Assembly: GCA_963787005.1 (NCBI GenBank)
Contig: CAWBBX010000105.1
Coordinates: 1-64,000 of the forward strand
DNA from: FEN-1297 sp963787005
GTDB taxonomy: Bacteria > Bacteroidota > Ignavibacteria > Ignavibacteriales > Ignavibacteriaceae
DNA length: 64,000 nucleotides
Direction: 5' to 3'
The first letter of the stretch is position 1. The number at the start of each line of letters is the position of its first letter. This document shows, piece after piece, positions 8,999 through 18,085 of the stretch. Made by a program: the position numbers and the translations under genes. A model generated the notes under the pieces. It made no database searches, was not told the DNA's origin, and saw nothing but the letters and a program-made list of their open reading frames with translations.

Positions 8999-9369
8999 TT
9001 CCCCCTTCGCAAGAAATTAATTATGCGTTAAATTACTCATTTTTAAAGAAAAATAGTCATTCCGTACCATTATTTAAAGAAATGAAAGGATTGTTACAAC
9101 TTGTGCAGATTTTGACCAATTACCGTCGCAGGTTCAAATATTATTTCATAATACGGCGCTCTTCTAATAATTTTCCTGAAAAATGTCCCTCCTCTATCGG
9201 ACTTAAATTCGATAAAACTAAATTAATATACCTCGAAAATATTCAGAGTACCCCAACTATTCTAGTCTTTTCATAATTATTATTACACTTATTGCCTGAT
9301 AAAAGTCTATCTTATTATTTTTTAATGTGTTGCCGATGATACATCCGATTTATTCTCCCCCGGTAAATC
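8999..9369. other. Intergenic region, no gene seen
   Basis: About 370 A/T-rich bases between the divergent AraC-type gene and groES. A 64-codon open frame at 9082-9276 has no ribosome-binding site, signal sequence or recognisable motif and is not called. The stretch should hold the promoter of the AraC-type gene. Confidence 0.6.
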
Positions 9370-9398
9370 TTGACAAATTTCTTCCGGAGTGTTATATT
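9370..9398 (+). promoter_or_regulatory. Sigma-70-like promoter of groESL
   Basis: TTGACA at 9370-9375 and TATATT at 9393-9398 are separated by exactly 17 bases, a near-consensus housekeeping promoter. The -10 box abuts the CIRCE operator, so repressor binding would block initiation. Confidence 0.8.
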
Positions 9399-9423
9399 AG
9401 CACTCACTAAAAGCGAGTGCTAA
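9397..9423 (+). promoter_or_regulatory. CIRCE operator (HrcA-binding site)
   Basis: TTAGCACTC (9397-9405), a 9-base spacer, then GAGTGCTAA (9415-9423): an exact match to the CIRCE consensus. In other bacteria it is bound by the heat-shock repressor HrcA, so groESL here is expected to be HrcA-controlled. No hrcA gene is in the window. Confidence 0.96.
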
Positions 9424-9473
9424 TAAAATTCTCATCAAAAAATAAACAACAGATTAAATCGGAGGTAAAAGTT

Positions 9474-9770
9474 ATGGCAGAGTTAAAGTTAAAACCTTTG
9501 GCCGACAGAGTAATCGTAAAGCCTATGGAGGCTGCAGAAAAGACAAAGGGAGGAATTATACTTCCCGATACTGCTCAAGAAAAACCCATTGAGGGTACAA
9601 TAGTAGGGGTCGGACCGGGAAGATCTTCGGACGACGGCAAGCTTATTAAGCCCGAAGTTAAAGTGGGCGATAAAGTCCTTTACGGAAAATACAGCGGAAC
9701 GGAAGTAAACGTAGAAGGGACTGAATACTTAATAATGCGCGAAAGCGACATTTTTGCGATTATTGGTTAA
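9474..9770 (+). CDS. groES: Co-chaperonin GroES (Hsp10)
   Basis: A 98-residue protein of normal GroES length. It has KPLADRVIVKP at the N-terminus, the mobile loop KTKGGIILPDTAQEKP that contacts GroEL, and KVGDKVLYGKYSGTEV. The ATG at 9474 is chosen because GGAGG lies 8 bases upstream and the conserved N-terminus begins there; a longer frame upstream would start inside CIRCE. GroES caps the GroEL folding chamber. It heads a two-gene operon with groEL 42 nt downstream. Confidence 0.97.
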   Translation: MAELKLKPLADRVIVKPMEAAEKTKGGIILPDTAQEKPIEGTIVGVGPGRSSDDGKLIKPEVKVGDKVLYGKYSGTEVNVEGTEYLIMRESDIFAIIG

Positions 9771-9812
9771 TTCTCAAATATTTGAAATTTAAATTAAATC
9801 GGAGGAAATAAT

Positions 9813-11450
9813 ATGGCTTCAAAATTAATAGAGTATAACTCTGAAGCTCGTACTAAATTAAAGAAAGGCGTCGACAAACTAGCCGACGCGGTAAAAGTGA
9901 CGCTCGGTCCTAAAGGACGGAACGTAATTCTTGAAAAGAAATTCGGTGCACCGACTGTAACTAAAGACGGCGTATCCGTGGCAAAAGAAATAGATCTGGA
10001 AGACGCTGTAGAGAACATGGGCGCGCAGATGGTCCGCGAAGTAGCTTCCAAAACAAGCGACGTTGCTGGCGACGGAACCACTACCGCTACCGTTCTGGCA
10101 CAGGCGATTTACAGAGAAGGGCTGAAGAACGTGACCGCGGGTGCAAACCCGATGGATCTTAAAAGAGGCATCGATCTGGCCGTTAATAAAGTGGTTGAAC
10201 ATCTTAAAAAAGTAAGCCGCGACGTTGAAGGCAGAAACGAGATCGCCCAGGTAGGCGCTATCTCCGCTAACAACGATAAGTCGATCGGCGATCTTATTGC
10301 GGACGCAATGGAGAAAGTCGGTAAAGACGGCGTTATTACGGTTGAGGAAGCTAAGGGCACGGAAACCGGTCTGGAAGTTGTTGAAGGTATGCAGTTCGAC
10401 CGCGGTTATCTTTCACCTTACTTCGTAACGAATACGGAGACCATGGAAGCAGAACTCGAAGATCCCTTCATTCTGATCCACGACAAGAAGATTTCCGCTA
10501 TGAAAGATCTTCTTCCCGTTCTCGAAAAAGTTGCTCAGCAGGGTAAATCGATGCTGATCATCGCGGAAGATCTTGAAGGCGAAGCTCTCGCTACCTTGGT
10601 AGTGAACAAGATCCGCGGAACCTTGAAGATAGCTGCTGTTAAAGCTCCCGGCTTCGGCGACAGAAGAAAAGCAATGCTGGAAGATATCGCAGTTCTTACC
10701 GGCGGTACCGTAATCTCTGAAGAAAGAGGCTTCAAGCTGGAGAACGCAACTGTATCTTATCTCGGATCGGCCAAGAAAGTAACCATCGACAAGGACAACA
10801 CAACTATCGTCGAAGGCGCAGGAAAATCGGAAGATATAAAGAAAAGAATAAACGAGATAAAAGCTCAGATAGAAAAAACTACATCAGACTACGACAGGGA
10901 AAAACTCCAGGAAAGACTCGCGAAGCTTTCCGGCGGTGTTGCCGTTCTTAAAATAGGCGCTTCCACCGAAGTAGAGATGAAAGAGAAAAAAGCCCGAGTT
11001 GAAGACGCGCTTCACGCTACGCGCGCTGCCGTTGAAGAAGGTATTGTTGCCGGCGGAGGAGTCGCATTGGTTAGAGCTATCGCTGTACTAGATAAAATAG
11101 AAGGCGATAACCTCGACCAGACAACAGGTGTTAAGTTAATTCAGAAAGCACTCGAAGAGCCGCTGAGACAAATAGTCGACAACGCAGGCCTAGAGGGTTC
11201 GGTCGTTCTTCAGAAAGTAAAAGAAGGCGGCAAGGACGACTTCGGCTTTAACGCAGCGACGGAGAAATACGAGAACCTGATTAAAGCAGGTGTAATCGAT
11301 CCTACAAAGGTAACCAGAACCGCGCTCGAGAACGCGGCATCGGTTGCTTCACTCCTAATTACAACCGAAGCTGTTGTATACGAGAAAAAAGAGAAAGAAG
11401 CTCCCGCTATGCCTCCAATGCCGGGCGGCGGTATGGGCGATATGTATTAA
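9813..11450 (+). CDS. groEL: Chaperonin GroEL (Hsp60)
   Basis: A 545-residue chaperonin of full length. Recognisable blocks are VTLGPKGRNVILEK, the ATP-site DGVSVAKEI and GDGTTTATVLAQ, and the apical-domain GVITVEEAKG and QFDRGYLSPYF. The equatorial GIVAGGGVALVRA and a Gly-Met-rich tail (PPMPGGGMGDMY) follow. A GGAGG Shine-Dalgarno precedes the ATG. It folds non-native proteins in the cytoplasm with GroES. It is regulated through the shared CIRCE promoter and followed by an intrinsic terminator. Confidence 0.98.
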   Translation: MASKLIEYNSEARTKLKKGVDKLADAVKVTLGPKGRNVILEKKFGAPTVTKDGVSVAKEIDLEDAVENMGAQMVREVASKTSDVAGDGTTTATVLAQAIYREGLKNVTAGANPMDLKRGIDLAVNKVVEHLKKVSRDVEGRNEIAQVGAISANNDKSIGDLIADAMEKVGKDGVITVEEAKGTETGLEVVEGMQFDRGYLSPYFVTNTETMEAELEDPFILIHDKKISAMKDLLPVLEKVAQQGKSMLIIAEDLEGEALATLVVNKIRGTLKIAAVKAPGFGDRRKAMLEDIAVLTGGTVISEERGFKLENATVSYLGSAKKVTIDKDNTTIVEGAGKSEDIKKRINEIKAQIEKTTSDYDREKLQERLAKLSGGVAVLKIGASTEVEMKEKKARVEDALHATRAAVEEGIVAGGGVALVRAIAVLDKIEGDNLDQTTGVKLIQKALEEPLRQIVDNAGLEGSVVLQKVKEGGKDDFGFNAATEKYENLIKAGVIDPTKVTRTALENAASVASLLITTEAVVYEKKEKEAPAMPPMPGGGMGDMY

Positions 11451-11471
11451 TAGAACACGCTCATTTCATTC

Positions 11472-11505
11472 AAGGCGCTTCCGTTCGAACGGGGCGCCTT
11501 TTTTA
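11472..11505 (+). terminator. Intrinsic terminator of groESL
   Basis: AAGGCGC and GCGCCTT form the stem, reinforced by CCGTTCGAACGG within the loop, and are followed by a T-rich run starting 22 nt after the groEL stop. Confidence 0.85.
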
Positions 11506-11600
11506 TTTTAAACCGTCCTCTTCTAATCACCTCCCCCGCTTTTTTTAGTTTTTTTAATATTGTATTTTATATTGATGATTGGCAATTTTGATGTGTTGCG

Positions 11601-11612
11601 AACCGATCGGTT
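11601..11612. promoter_or_regulatory. 12-bp palindrome upstream of the TPR gene
   Basis: AACCGATCGGTT is a perfect palindrome 28 bases before the TPR protein start. It may be a regulator-binding site; nothing else supports this. Confidence 0.25.
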
Positions 11613-11640
11613 ATTTCCACAATTTTCGGGATGATAGATT

Positions 11641-12987
11641 TTGAGTACTTCTGAAACAGATTCATTGCTTGAGGAAGCATACGAGCATTTAAGGCAGGGA
11701 CGCTACCGGATGGCGCTCACCGCAGCGAAGGATATCTACAACAAAAAACAAAATGACTATAACGCCGCAATATGTCTTGCGTGGGCGCTGCTGGAGAACG
11801 GGAATGCATCCCAGGCGCTTGAGCTGGCTAACTTTGCCGTACAGATAAGCGGAGACGATGTGAACGCCAGGCTGTACAGAGGTTTTCTTTTGATGAGAAT
11901 GAGCATCTTCGAGGGAGCTATTTCCGATCTTAATTGGGCGATGACAAAGAAACCGGATCTTCTGACATGGGCGCACCTCAATAAAGCCAGGGCGCTTGCC
12001 GGCCTTGGAAGATATTACGAGGGACTCGAAGAAATCGACAAAGCCGTTGAAATAGATAAAGGCTCTAATAAGAAAATGATTCAGATAAGGGACTGGTTCA
12101 GAAAAACTCTAGGCTACAGACAAATGGTGGCAGGCGGCGGCGAAGGAAGCGAAAAATCTTTGCTGAGCGAAGCCGGAGAAGCGTTTAAACAGAAGGAGTT
12201 CTGGTTCTCGCTTTGGGCATCGAGGCAAATATTAGACTCCCCCCTTCTTAAGCATGAACACTACCAGGCTGCCCTGCTGGAACTGGAGTCGCTTCTGGAA
12301 ATGTTTCAGATAAAAGCGGCTTTTGACAAAGCGGAATCCGTAAAAGAATTTTATAAGGATGAACCGGGCTTCGAAATATTATACAAGAAAATAGTAACAA
12401 ACCTGCCGGGCGAAAATAACGGTTTAACAGAAAATGAAATAGATCCCGGTATACCCAAAAGAACTGATCTCGAAATATTCGAAAATAAATTTTTCCGTAT
12501 CTACCACGCAAAGACATATGACTTAATCGAAAATCTCCGGGCCGGAAAGAGATCGTACCTTCTTCAGTTCGGTGAGGATACGGTAAGATACATCGGTGTG
12601 GAAGTAATATTCGACAATCCGTTTTACGGTAATAAAAATTTACAGCTCGACGGTACTGCCGTATGGTACTTAAACAGCGCGGAAGTCGGAAGACACAACT
12701 TTAACCTCAGAATAGAAAAAGAGTGGAAGACGGTGGAGTTCGTTCAAAGCTGGGGAACGGATACGCCGGGTTTCTGGAACGAAGGACAGGGCAGGGTAGA
12801 TATTTATCTCGACGGATTTATCATGTGCACACGCTGGTTTTTAATCGGAGAGACGGAAATATTTAATTTCGAAGAATCGGAAGTTGAGCTCGATCATTTC
12901 GAGCCCCTCGATAATCCCATCACACAGTCAGCCGGCCGACGTTGTATCTTCAAAATTAAAGATCCAAGAAGAGAAATCGCTCGATGA
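11641..12987 (+). CDS. TPR-repeat protein, partner of the downstream triple-AAA+ ATPase
   Basis: A 448-residue cytoplasmic protein with no signal peptide. Residues ~5-150 are tetratricopeptide-like helical repeats (YEHLRQGRYRMALTAAKDIY, AAICLAWALLENGNASQALEL, INKARALAGLGRYYEGLEEI-type units). A linker follows, then a distinctive C-terminal beta-rich domain (residues ~285-420; AVWYLNSAEVGRHNF, WKTVEFVQSWGTDTPGFWN, GRVDIYLDGFIMCTRWFLIG) that I cannot assign to a family. The start is TTG at 11641; no ATG or GTG fits the reading frame near a ribosome-binding site. Its end overlaps the start of the AAA+ gene, indicating cotranslation. Confidence 0.75.
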   Translation: MSTSETDSLLEEAYEHLRQGRYRMALTAAKDIYNKKQNDYNAAICLAWALLENGNASQALELANFAVQISGDDVNARLYRGFLLMRMSIFEGAISDLNWAMTKKPDLLTWAHLNKARALAGLGRYYEGLEEIDKAVEIDKGSNKKMIQIRDWFRKTLGYRQMVAGGGEGSEKSLLSEAGEAFKQKEFWFSLWASRQILDSPLLKHEHYQAALLELESLLEMFQIKAAFDKAESVKEFYKDEPGFEILYKKIVTNLPGENNGLTENEIDPGIPKRTDLEIFENKFFRIYHAKTYDLIENLRAGKRSYLLQFGEDTVRYIGVEVIFDNPFYGNKNLQLDGTAVWYLNSAEVGRHNFNLRIEKEWKTVEFVQSWGTDTPGFWNEGQGRVDIYLDGFIMCTRWFLIGETEIFNFEESEVELDHFEPLDNPITQSAGRRCIFKIKDPRREIAR

Positions 12988-15517
12988 GCTATTAGCCGAA
13001 CTCGACGAGTTCATCGGACTTCATGGAGTGAAGCAGTCGATGAAAGACTTCGTCGACTACCTGAAATTCATCAATGAAAGAAAGAAACTCGGATTAAAGA
13101 CGCAGGAGAATTTCTCCGTACATTCCGTCTTTCTCGGTAACCCCGGTACCGGCAAGACAACCGTCGCTAGATTATTGGGCAAGATATTTAAGGCAATGGG
13201 AATTTTGAAGAACGGACACGTTATAGAGGTAGACAGAGCGGGTCTTGTGGGACAGTTTATAGGAGAGACGGCGCAGAAAACCGAAAAAGTAATTAACGAA
13301 GCGATAGGCGGTCTGCTTTTTATAGACGAAGCATACGCTTTGAAGAAGCCCGGCAACCAACAGGATTTCGGACAGGAAGCAATAGACGGTATCATAAAAA
13401 GAATGGAAGACGCCAACAACGAGTTTGTTGTTATTGCCGCGGGCTATCCGGAAGAGATGCAGGCTTTTATAAATTCAAATCCCGGTTTAAAATCTCGCTT
13501 CACAAACTTCTTCAATTTTGAGGATTATTCACCCGACGAGCTTGGCGATATATTCAAGCTAATGTGCGGAAGAGAAGAATATAAAATCGAGGATGATGCT
13601 CTTCTTCTTCTTAAGAAGGAATTTACAGGCTTATACAGGCTTAGGGATAAATCGTTCGGGAATGCAAGGCTGGTGAGGAATTATTTTAACGAATCTAAGA
13701 TGCGGGTAAGCAAACGCTACCTTAGACTACCCGAAGAAGAGCGCAACAAGAACGCAATGACCACGATTACTAAAGAAGATATTCTTGCGGTCCTCGGCTC
13801 TTCAACGGCGAAAGAAGTAAATTTCGGCATCGACGAGGAATCACTTACTAAAGCGCTCACAGCACTTAATAATCTAACCGGTTTGAAAAACGTAAAGAAA
13901 GAGATTAATGAAATAGTTAAACTTGCTCGCTTCTACGACGAGCAGGGTCAAAACATACAGAACAAATTTTATTCTCACATAGTATTTTTGGGCGGGCCCG
14001 GAACCGGTAAAACAACCGTTGCAAGAATCTTCAGCGAGATATATTCGGCGCTAGGAATACTCCCCAAGGGACATCTGGTAGAAGTCGACCGGCAGGGACT
14101 GGTTGCAAGCTACATAGGACAGACCGCGGATAAAACCAAAGAAGCGATCGACAGGGCGATGGGCGGCACTTTATTTATCGACGAGGCGTACGCTCTCCTG
14201 AAAGGAGACAACGGCTCGGATTTCGGCAAAGAGGCGATCGATACTCTCTTGAAAAGAATGGAGGACGACCGCGGCAAGTTTGTTGTTATCGCCGCCGGTT
14301 ATACGGAAGAAATGAACGACTTTCTTTTAAGCAATCCCGGCCTGTCTTCAAGATTTACAAAGAAATTTATATTCGAGGATTATAATCCCGATGAACTGAT
14401 GCAGATCACCGAGAAGATACTAGAAAACCGAAGTCACCAGCTTGAAGAGGAAGTGAAGGAGCCGATTAAAAAGTTTTTCAACAGGATATACAGGAATAAG
14501 GATAAATCATTCGGAAACGCGAGACTCGTAAGAGATCTTATTGAAAGCGCACTGAAAAACCAGCTTCTCAGAGTAGCCGACATTCCCGTTGAGGAAAGAC
14601 ATGAAGAGGCGCTGAAACTTGTGCTTCTTTCAGACATTAAAGATCTCATCTCATTAAAGAAAGAGAAAGAAACAGTAAAAATAGAAGGCGATCCGGAACT
14701 GCTCGATAAATATCTGAACGAGCTAAACGAACTTGCCGGTCTAGAGTCCGTAAAAAAATCCGTAGAAAAACTCGTCAGCAGTTTAAAAGTAGCGAAGCTG
14801 CGAAAAGCAAGAGGACTTAAAGTAATTCCGAAGAATCTTCACTCGGTTTTCGTAGGAAATCCCGGAACGGGCAAAACCACGGTAGCCCGTCTCCTCAGCA
14901 GCATATATAAGGAAATGGGAATACTGGAGAAAGGGCACCTGGTTGAAGTTGACCGCTCGAGTCTTGTTGCGGGTTACCAGGGACAGACGGCATCGAAGAC
15001 AAACGCAATAATAGACCGCGCCATAGGTGGTACGCTTTTTATAGACGAAGCATATTCTTTATCTCGCGGGTTTTCCGATTTCGGCCAGGAGTCTATCGAT
15101 ACATTGTTAAAAAGAATGGAAGACCAGCAGGGTCAGTTCATAGTAATCGTTGCGGGCTACACAAATGAAATGAGACAGTTCATCGATTCCAATCCCGGCA
15201 TCGGATCGCGCTTTACCAACTTTTTTATATTCGAAGATTATACGCCAAGGCAGATGCTGGAGATTGCGTTGGTTATAAGCGATAAGAACGGATATAAGCT
15301 GGATGAGGGCGCGTGGCAGCTGCTGCTTGATATTTTCTCAAAACTCTACGATAAGCGGGATAAAAATTTCGGCAACGCGCGGACAGTAAAAAATATTTTA
15401 TACAAAGCTATAAGCAACCAGGAAGAAAGAATTCTGCGGCTGTACGATCTTTCCGACGACGATCTTATCACTATCACATTCGACGACGTCACCAGGATAG
15501 AATTGGACGAACTTTAA
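12884..15517 (+). CDS. Protein with three tandem CbbX/SpoVK-type AAA+ ATPase modules
   Basis: An 877-residue protein made of three homologous modules. Each has a Walker A (GNPGTGKTT near residue 85, GGPGTGKTT near 369, GNPGTGKTT near 658) and a Walker B with an adjacent signature (LLFIDEAYAL, TLFIDEAYAL, TLFIDEAYSL). Each also has a sensor-1/arginine-finger block (VIAAGYPEEM, VIAAGYTEEM, VIVAGYTNEM; then GLKSRF-type RF). The family includes CbbX (Rubisco activase), SpoVK and the N-terminal-TPR EccA ATPases, which remodel protein complexes. All three nucleotide sites look intact. The only usable start is TTG at 12884, inside the TPR gene (104-nt overlap). The substrate is unknown. Confidence 0.85.
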   Translation: MSSIISSPSIIPSHSQPADVVSSKLKIQEEKSLDELLAELDEFIGLHGVKQSMKDFVDYLKFINERKKLGLKTQENFSVHSVFLGNPGTGKTTVARLLGKIFKAMGILKNGHVIEVDRAGLVGQFIGETAQKTEKVINEAIGGLLFIDEAYALKKPGNQQDFGQEAIDGIIKRMEDANNEFVVIAAGYPEEMQAFINSNPGLKSRFTNFFNFEDYSPDELGDIFKLMCGREEYKIEDDALLLLKKEFTGLYRLRDKSFGNARLVRNYFNESKMRVSKRYLRLPEEERNKNAMTTITKEDILAVLGSSTAKEVNFGIDEESLTKALTALNNLTGLKNVKKEINEIVKLARFYDEQGQNIQNKFYSHIVFLGGPGTGKTTVARIFSEIYSALGILPKGHLVEVDRQGLVASYIGQTADKTKEAIDRAMGGTLFIDEAYALLKGDNGSDFGKEAIDTLLKRMEDDRGKFVVIAAGYTEEMNDFLLSNPGLSSRFTKKFIFEDYNPDELMQITEKILENRSHQLEEEVKEPIKKFFNRIYRNKDKSFGNARLVRDLIESALKNQLLRVADIPVEERHEEALKLVLLSDIKDLISLKKEKETVKIEGDPELLDKYLNELNELAGLESVKKSVEKLVSSLKVAKLRKARGLKVIPKNLHSVFVGNPGTGKTTVARLLSSIYKEMGILEKGHLVEVDRSSLVAGYQGQTASKTNAIIDRAIGGTLFIDEAYSLSRGFSDFGQESIDTLLKRMEDQQGQFIVIVAGYTNEMRQFIDSNPGIGSRFTNFFIFEDYTPRQMLEIALVISDKNGYKLDEGAWQLLLDIFSKLYDKRDKNFGNARTVKNILYKAISNQEERILRLYDLSDDDLITITFDDVTRIELDEL

Positions 15518-15589
15518 TTTATATTATCTTCTAAGCTTTAGTCCGCTGCAGATTTATCCATTAACCTTTTCGCATTCATTCATATCATC

Positions 15590-16309
15590 ATGCTGGAAAT
15601 TAATAACCTCACAAAAAGATTCGGCTCGTTCACCGCGGTAAATAACGTTTCACTGAACGTGAACCCTGGTGACTTTTTCGGATTTCTGGGACCGAACGGG
15701 GCGGGAAAAACAACAACTATAAAAATGATTACCGGTCTCTTTTCCCCTACGTCAGGGAAGGTCAGTATAGGCGGCTCGGACACTATGTCCGATCCCATAG
15801 GAGCAAAATTCCAAACAGGCTATATACCCGATCAGCCTTTTCTTTATGACAAGCTGTCCGGCAAAGAATTCCTTTTCTTCAGCGGAGGGCTTTATAAAAT
15901 GGACAAGAAAGTACTATCAGAAAAGATCGATGAACTGACCGAAAGACTTAAAATAGGTGACTGGCTGAACAAAAGGACGGAGGAATATTCGCAGGGTATG
16001 CGGCAGAGGATCACCTTTGCCTCGGCCTTACTGCATGATCCGAAACTGATAGTAGTAGACGAGCCGATGATCGGGCTTGATCCGAGGAGCGCGATAATTG
16101 TTAAAGAGATATTGAGCGAAAGAGCGGCCCGCGGCGCGGCGGTATTTATGTCGACACACAGTCTCCATGTGGCCGAAGAACTATGTACAAGGATCGGTAT
16201 AATTAAGGACGGGGTAATAATTTTTGAGGATAAAAAGAAAGCTGTGGAAATTTTTATGGAAAAACAAAAAGCTAACTTCGAGTCTTTTTTCCTCGAGCTG
16301 ACTAAATAA
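15590..16309 (+). CDS. ABC transporter ATP-binding protein
   Basis: A 239-residue nucleotide-binding subunit with Walker A GPNGAGKTT (residues 34-42), an ABC signature reading YSQGMRQR, Walker B LIVVDEPMIGLDP and the H-loop FMSTHSLHVAEE. It resembles the CcmA/NatA-type ATPases that pair with ABC-2-like permeases. The permease gene follows after 16 nt. It begins 72 nt after the AAA+ gene on the same strand, so all four genes could share a transcript. Confidence 0.92.
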   Translation: MLEINNLTKRFGSFTAVNNVSLNVNPGDFFGFLGPNGAGKTTTIKMITGLFSPTSGKVSIGGSDTMSDPIGAKFQTGYIPDQPFLYDKLSGKEFLFFSGGLYKMDKKVLSEKIDELTERLKIGDWLNKRTEEYSQGMRQRITFASALLHDPKLIVVDEPMIGLDPRSAIIVKEILSERAARGAAVFMSTHSLHVAEELCTRIGIIKDGVIIFEDKKKAVEIFMEKQKANFESFFLELTK

Positions 16310-16325
16310 GCAGGCAATTAACCGC

Positions 16326-18008
16326 GTGTCTGAATTTGTTCACATAATAAAATATAAATTACTTTCTTTTCTGAAGATCAACACCACCCTCTCGCCTTCG
16401 GGTATCTTTAAGACCGCAGGCTCTATCATTGTATACTCTTTATTTGCCGCGGGAGCGTTTTTCCTGACGAGGGACATCATCGCTTACCTTCTACTTAACT
16501 CGAAGATAGGCACTTTTCTGCTCCACCGCTTCATCTCCATTATATTATTTATTTTCTTTATCTCGGTGAATATTGGAAACATGATAGTATCTTACTCAAC
16601 GCTGTATAAATCGAGGGAAGTTGTTTTTCTTCTTTCCAAGCCTGTTGAGTACTACAAGATTTTCACAATAAAATTTCTCGATAACTTCTTTTACAGCTCC
16701 GCAACCCTGCTATTAATAATTTGCGCCGTGGTGGCAGGCTACGGTGAATATTTTCATATGGCCTGGTGGTTTTATCCGCTTTCACTTGTATTGATGATAC
16801 TCCCCTTCATGCTGACGGCGGCTTCTCTCGGGGTTATTGCGCTCCTGCTTATAATGCGGCTCGCGGCCAGGATAGGAGGAAGAAAGGTCCTTGCTGTATT
16901 CGCGGCGGTTTATCTAACGGGCACCGTAATCTTCTTTCAATACAGCAACCCGCTTCAATCTGTAAGAGAAGTGATGGCTTATTATCCCGATGTAAACAGA
17001 TATTTCGGATTTCTCGACAACAGTTTGATAAAGGCTCTTCCTAACTTCTGGCTCGGTAACGGTCTCTACTGGCTTTCCTCCGGGCATTTATACATCGCAT
17101 TACCTTATATTATCTATCAAGTAATGCTTTCCGTTTTGTTTTTTTCTTTAGCCGTCTACTTAGGCAAGAAATGGTATTTCGATACCTGGAAGACTTCTCT
17201 CGGTCTTAATTTAGGCGGCGTCAGAAAGAGGAACAGTTTTTTCAGACTGGGTAACCCTTCAATTTTTCAAAGTCAGGAAGAAGCTCTGCTGAAAAAAGAA
17301 TTCTGGCAATTTTTCAGGGAACCTTCCCAGTGGATACATCTTTCCGTTATGCTCGTTCTGATCGCGGTTTTCTTTACCAGCATGGCCGGAATCGATATTA
17401 AATATCTTCCTGTTTATAATTTCAAAATTAAAACGGTTATATATCTGGTTATCTTCTTGTTTAACGTATTTCTTATTTCAGCTTTGGCACTCCGCTTCGT
17501 TTACACGTTGATCAGTATAGAGAGCGAAGCATACTGGAAGATCAGAAGCGCGCCGATTTCACAGTTTAAGTTTTTTCTGATAAAGCTGGTGCCGGTGTTT
17601 ATTGTAATATTTATCCTCGGACAAGCGCTGAATTACTTCTCGCAGCTTCATTTTGATCTTCAGCTTCAGCTTACTTCTGCGGTGGATATTGCGCTTGTAA
17701 CAATATCTATGATTCTGCTGAATTTCGGAATGGGTTGTCTCTTTGCCGACTTTAAGGAAAAAAATCCAATTCGTATTGCTTCCTCGCAAGGCGCCACTAT
17801 TACGTTTCTTCTGATGATCATCTACATGGTTTTTTTAATCGCCGTAATGTTCTTTCCCGTTTATAATTATTTTATGATCGAGTTCAGCGGATCGATACCT
17901 GCTTCCGGCGGACTTTGGAACTCAGTGCTGTATATCGGTATCGTCTCAACATCGATTTCCGCAGTGTCGTTTGTATTGATTCAGAAGTCTTTAAGGAAGG
18001 ATTTTTAA
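16326..18008 (+). CDS. ABC transporter permease (ABC-2-like), multi-pass membrane protein
   Basis: A 560-residue protein with about twelve hydrophobic segments, for example SLVLMILPFMLTAASLGVIALLL and FLLMIIYMVFLIAVMFFPVY. It resembles putative ABC exporter permeases with a LLSKPVE-type cytoplasmic loop near residue 100. The start is GTG at 16326. With the ATPase immediately upstream it should form an exporter; the substrate cannot be read from sequence. It ends facing a minus-strand lipoprotein gene. Confidence 0.8.
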   Translation: MSEFVHIIKYKLLSFLKINTTLSPSGIFKTAGSIIVYSLFAAGAFFLTRDIIAYLLLNSKIGTFLLHRFISIILFIFFISVNIGNMIVSYSTLYKSREVVFLLSKPVEYYKIFTIKFLDNFFYSSATLLLIICAVVAGYGEYFHMAWWFYPLSLVLMILPFMLTAASLGVIALLLIMRLAARIGGRKVLAVFAAVYLTGTVIFFQYSNPLQSVREVMAYYPDVNRYFGFLDNSLIKALPNFWLGNGLYWLSSGHLYIALPYIIYQVMLSVLFFSLAVYLGKKWYFDTWKTSLGLNLGGVRKRNSFFRLGNPSIFQSQEEALLKKEFWQFFREPSQWIHLSVMLVLIAVFFTSMAGIDIKYLPVYNFKIKTVIYLVIFLFNVFLISALALRFVYTLISIESEAYWKIRSAPISQFKFFLIKLVPVFIVIFILGQALNYFSQLHFDLQLQLTSAVDIALVTISMILLNFGMGCLFADFKEKNPIRIASSQGATITFLLMIIYMVFLIAVMFFPVYNYFMIEFSGSIPASGGLWNSVLYIGIVSTSISAVSFVLIQKSLRKDF

Positions 18009-18039
18009 TCGGGCTCCCGGTATTGCCTCTCGACGAATA

Positions 18040-18073
18040 AAATTAAAAAGCCTTCCGGCAAAAGCCGGAAGGC
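18040..18073 (-). terminator. Intrinsic terminator for minus-strand transcription
   Basis: GCCTTCCGGC and GCCGGAAGGC form a perfect 10-bp stem with a 4-base loop. Read on the minus strand the hairpin is followed by CTTTTTAATTTT, so it stops transcripts coming from the lipoprotein gene at 18159-19484 and the structured segment at 18086-18150. The plus-strand side has no T-run. Confidence 0.85.
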
Positions 18074-18085
18074 CCCTCCGTACAA

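Noticed and set aside
9082..9276. 64-codon open frame upstream of groES
   Set aside because: No ribosome-binding site, signal or motif; composition is that of A/T-rich spacer DNA.
11601..11612. TetR-type operator upstream of the TPR gene
   Set aside because: A 12-bp palindrome alone is weak and no TetR-family gene is near; kept only as a low-confidence site.
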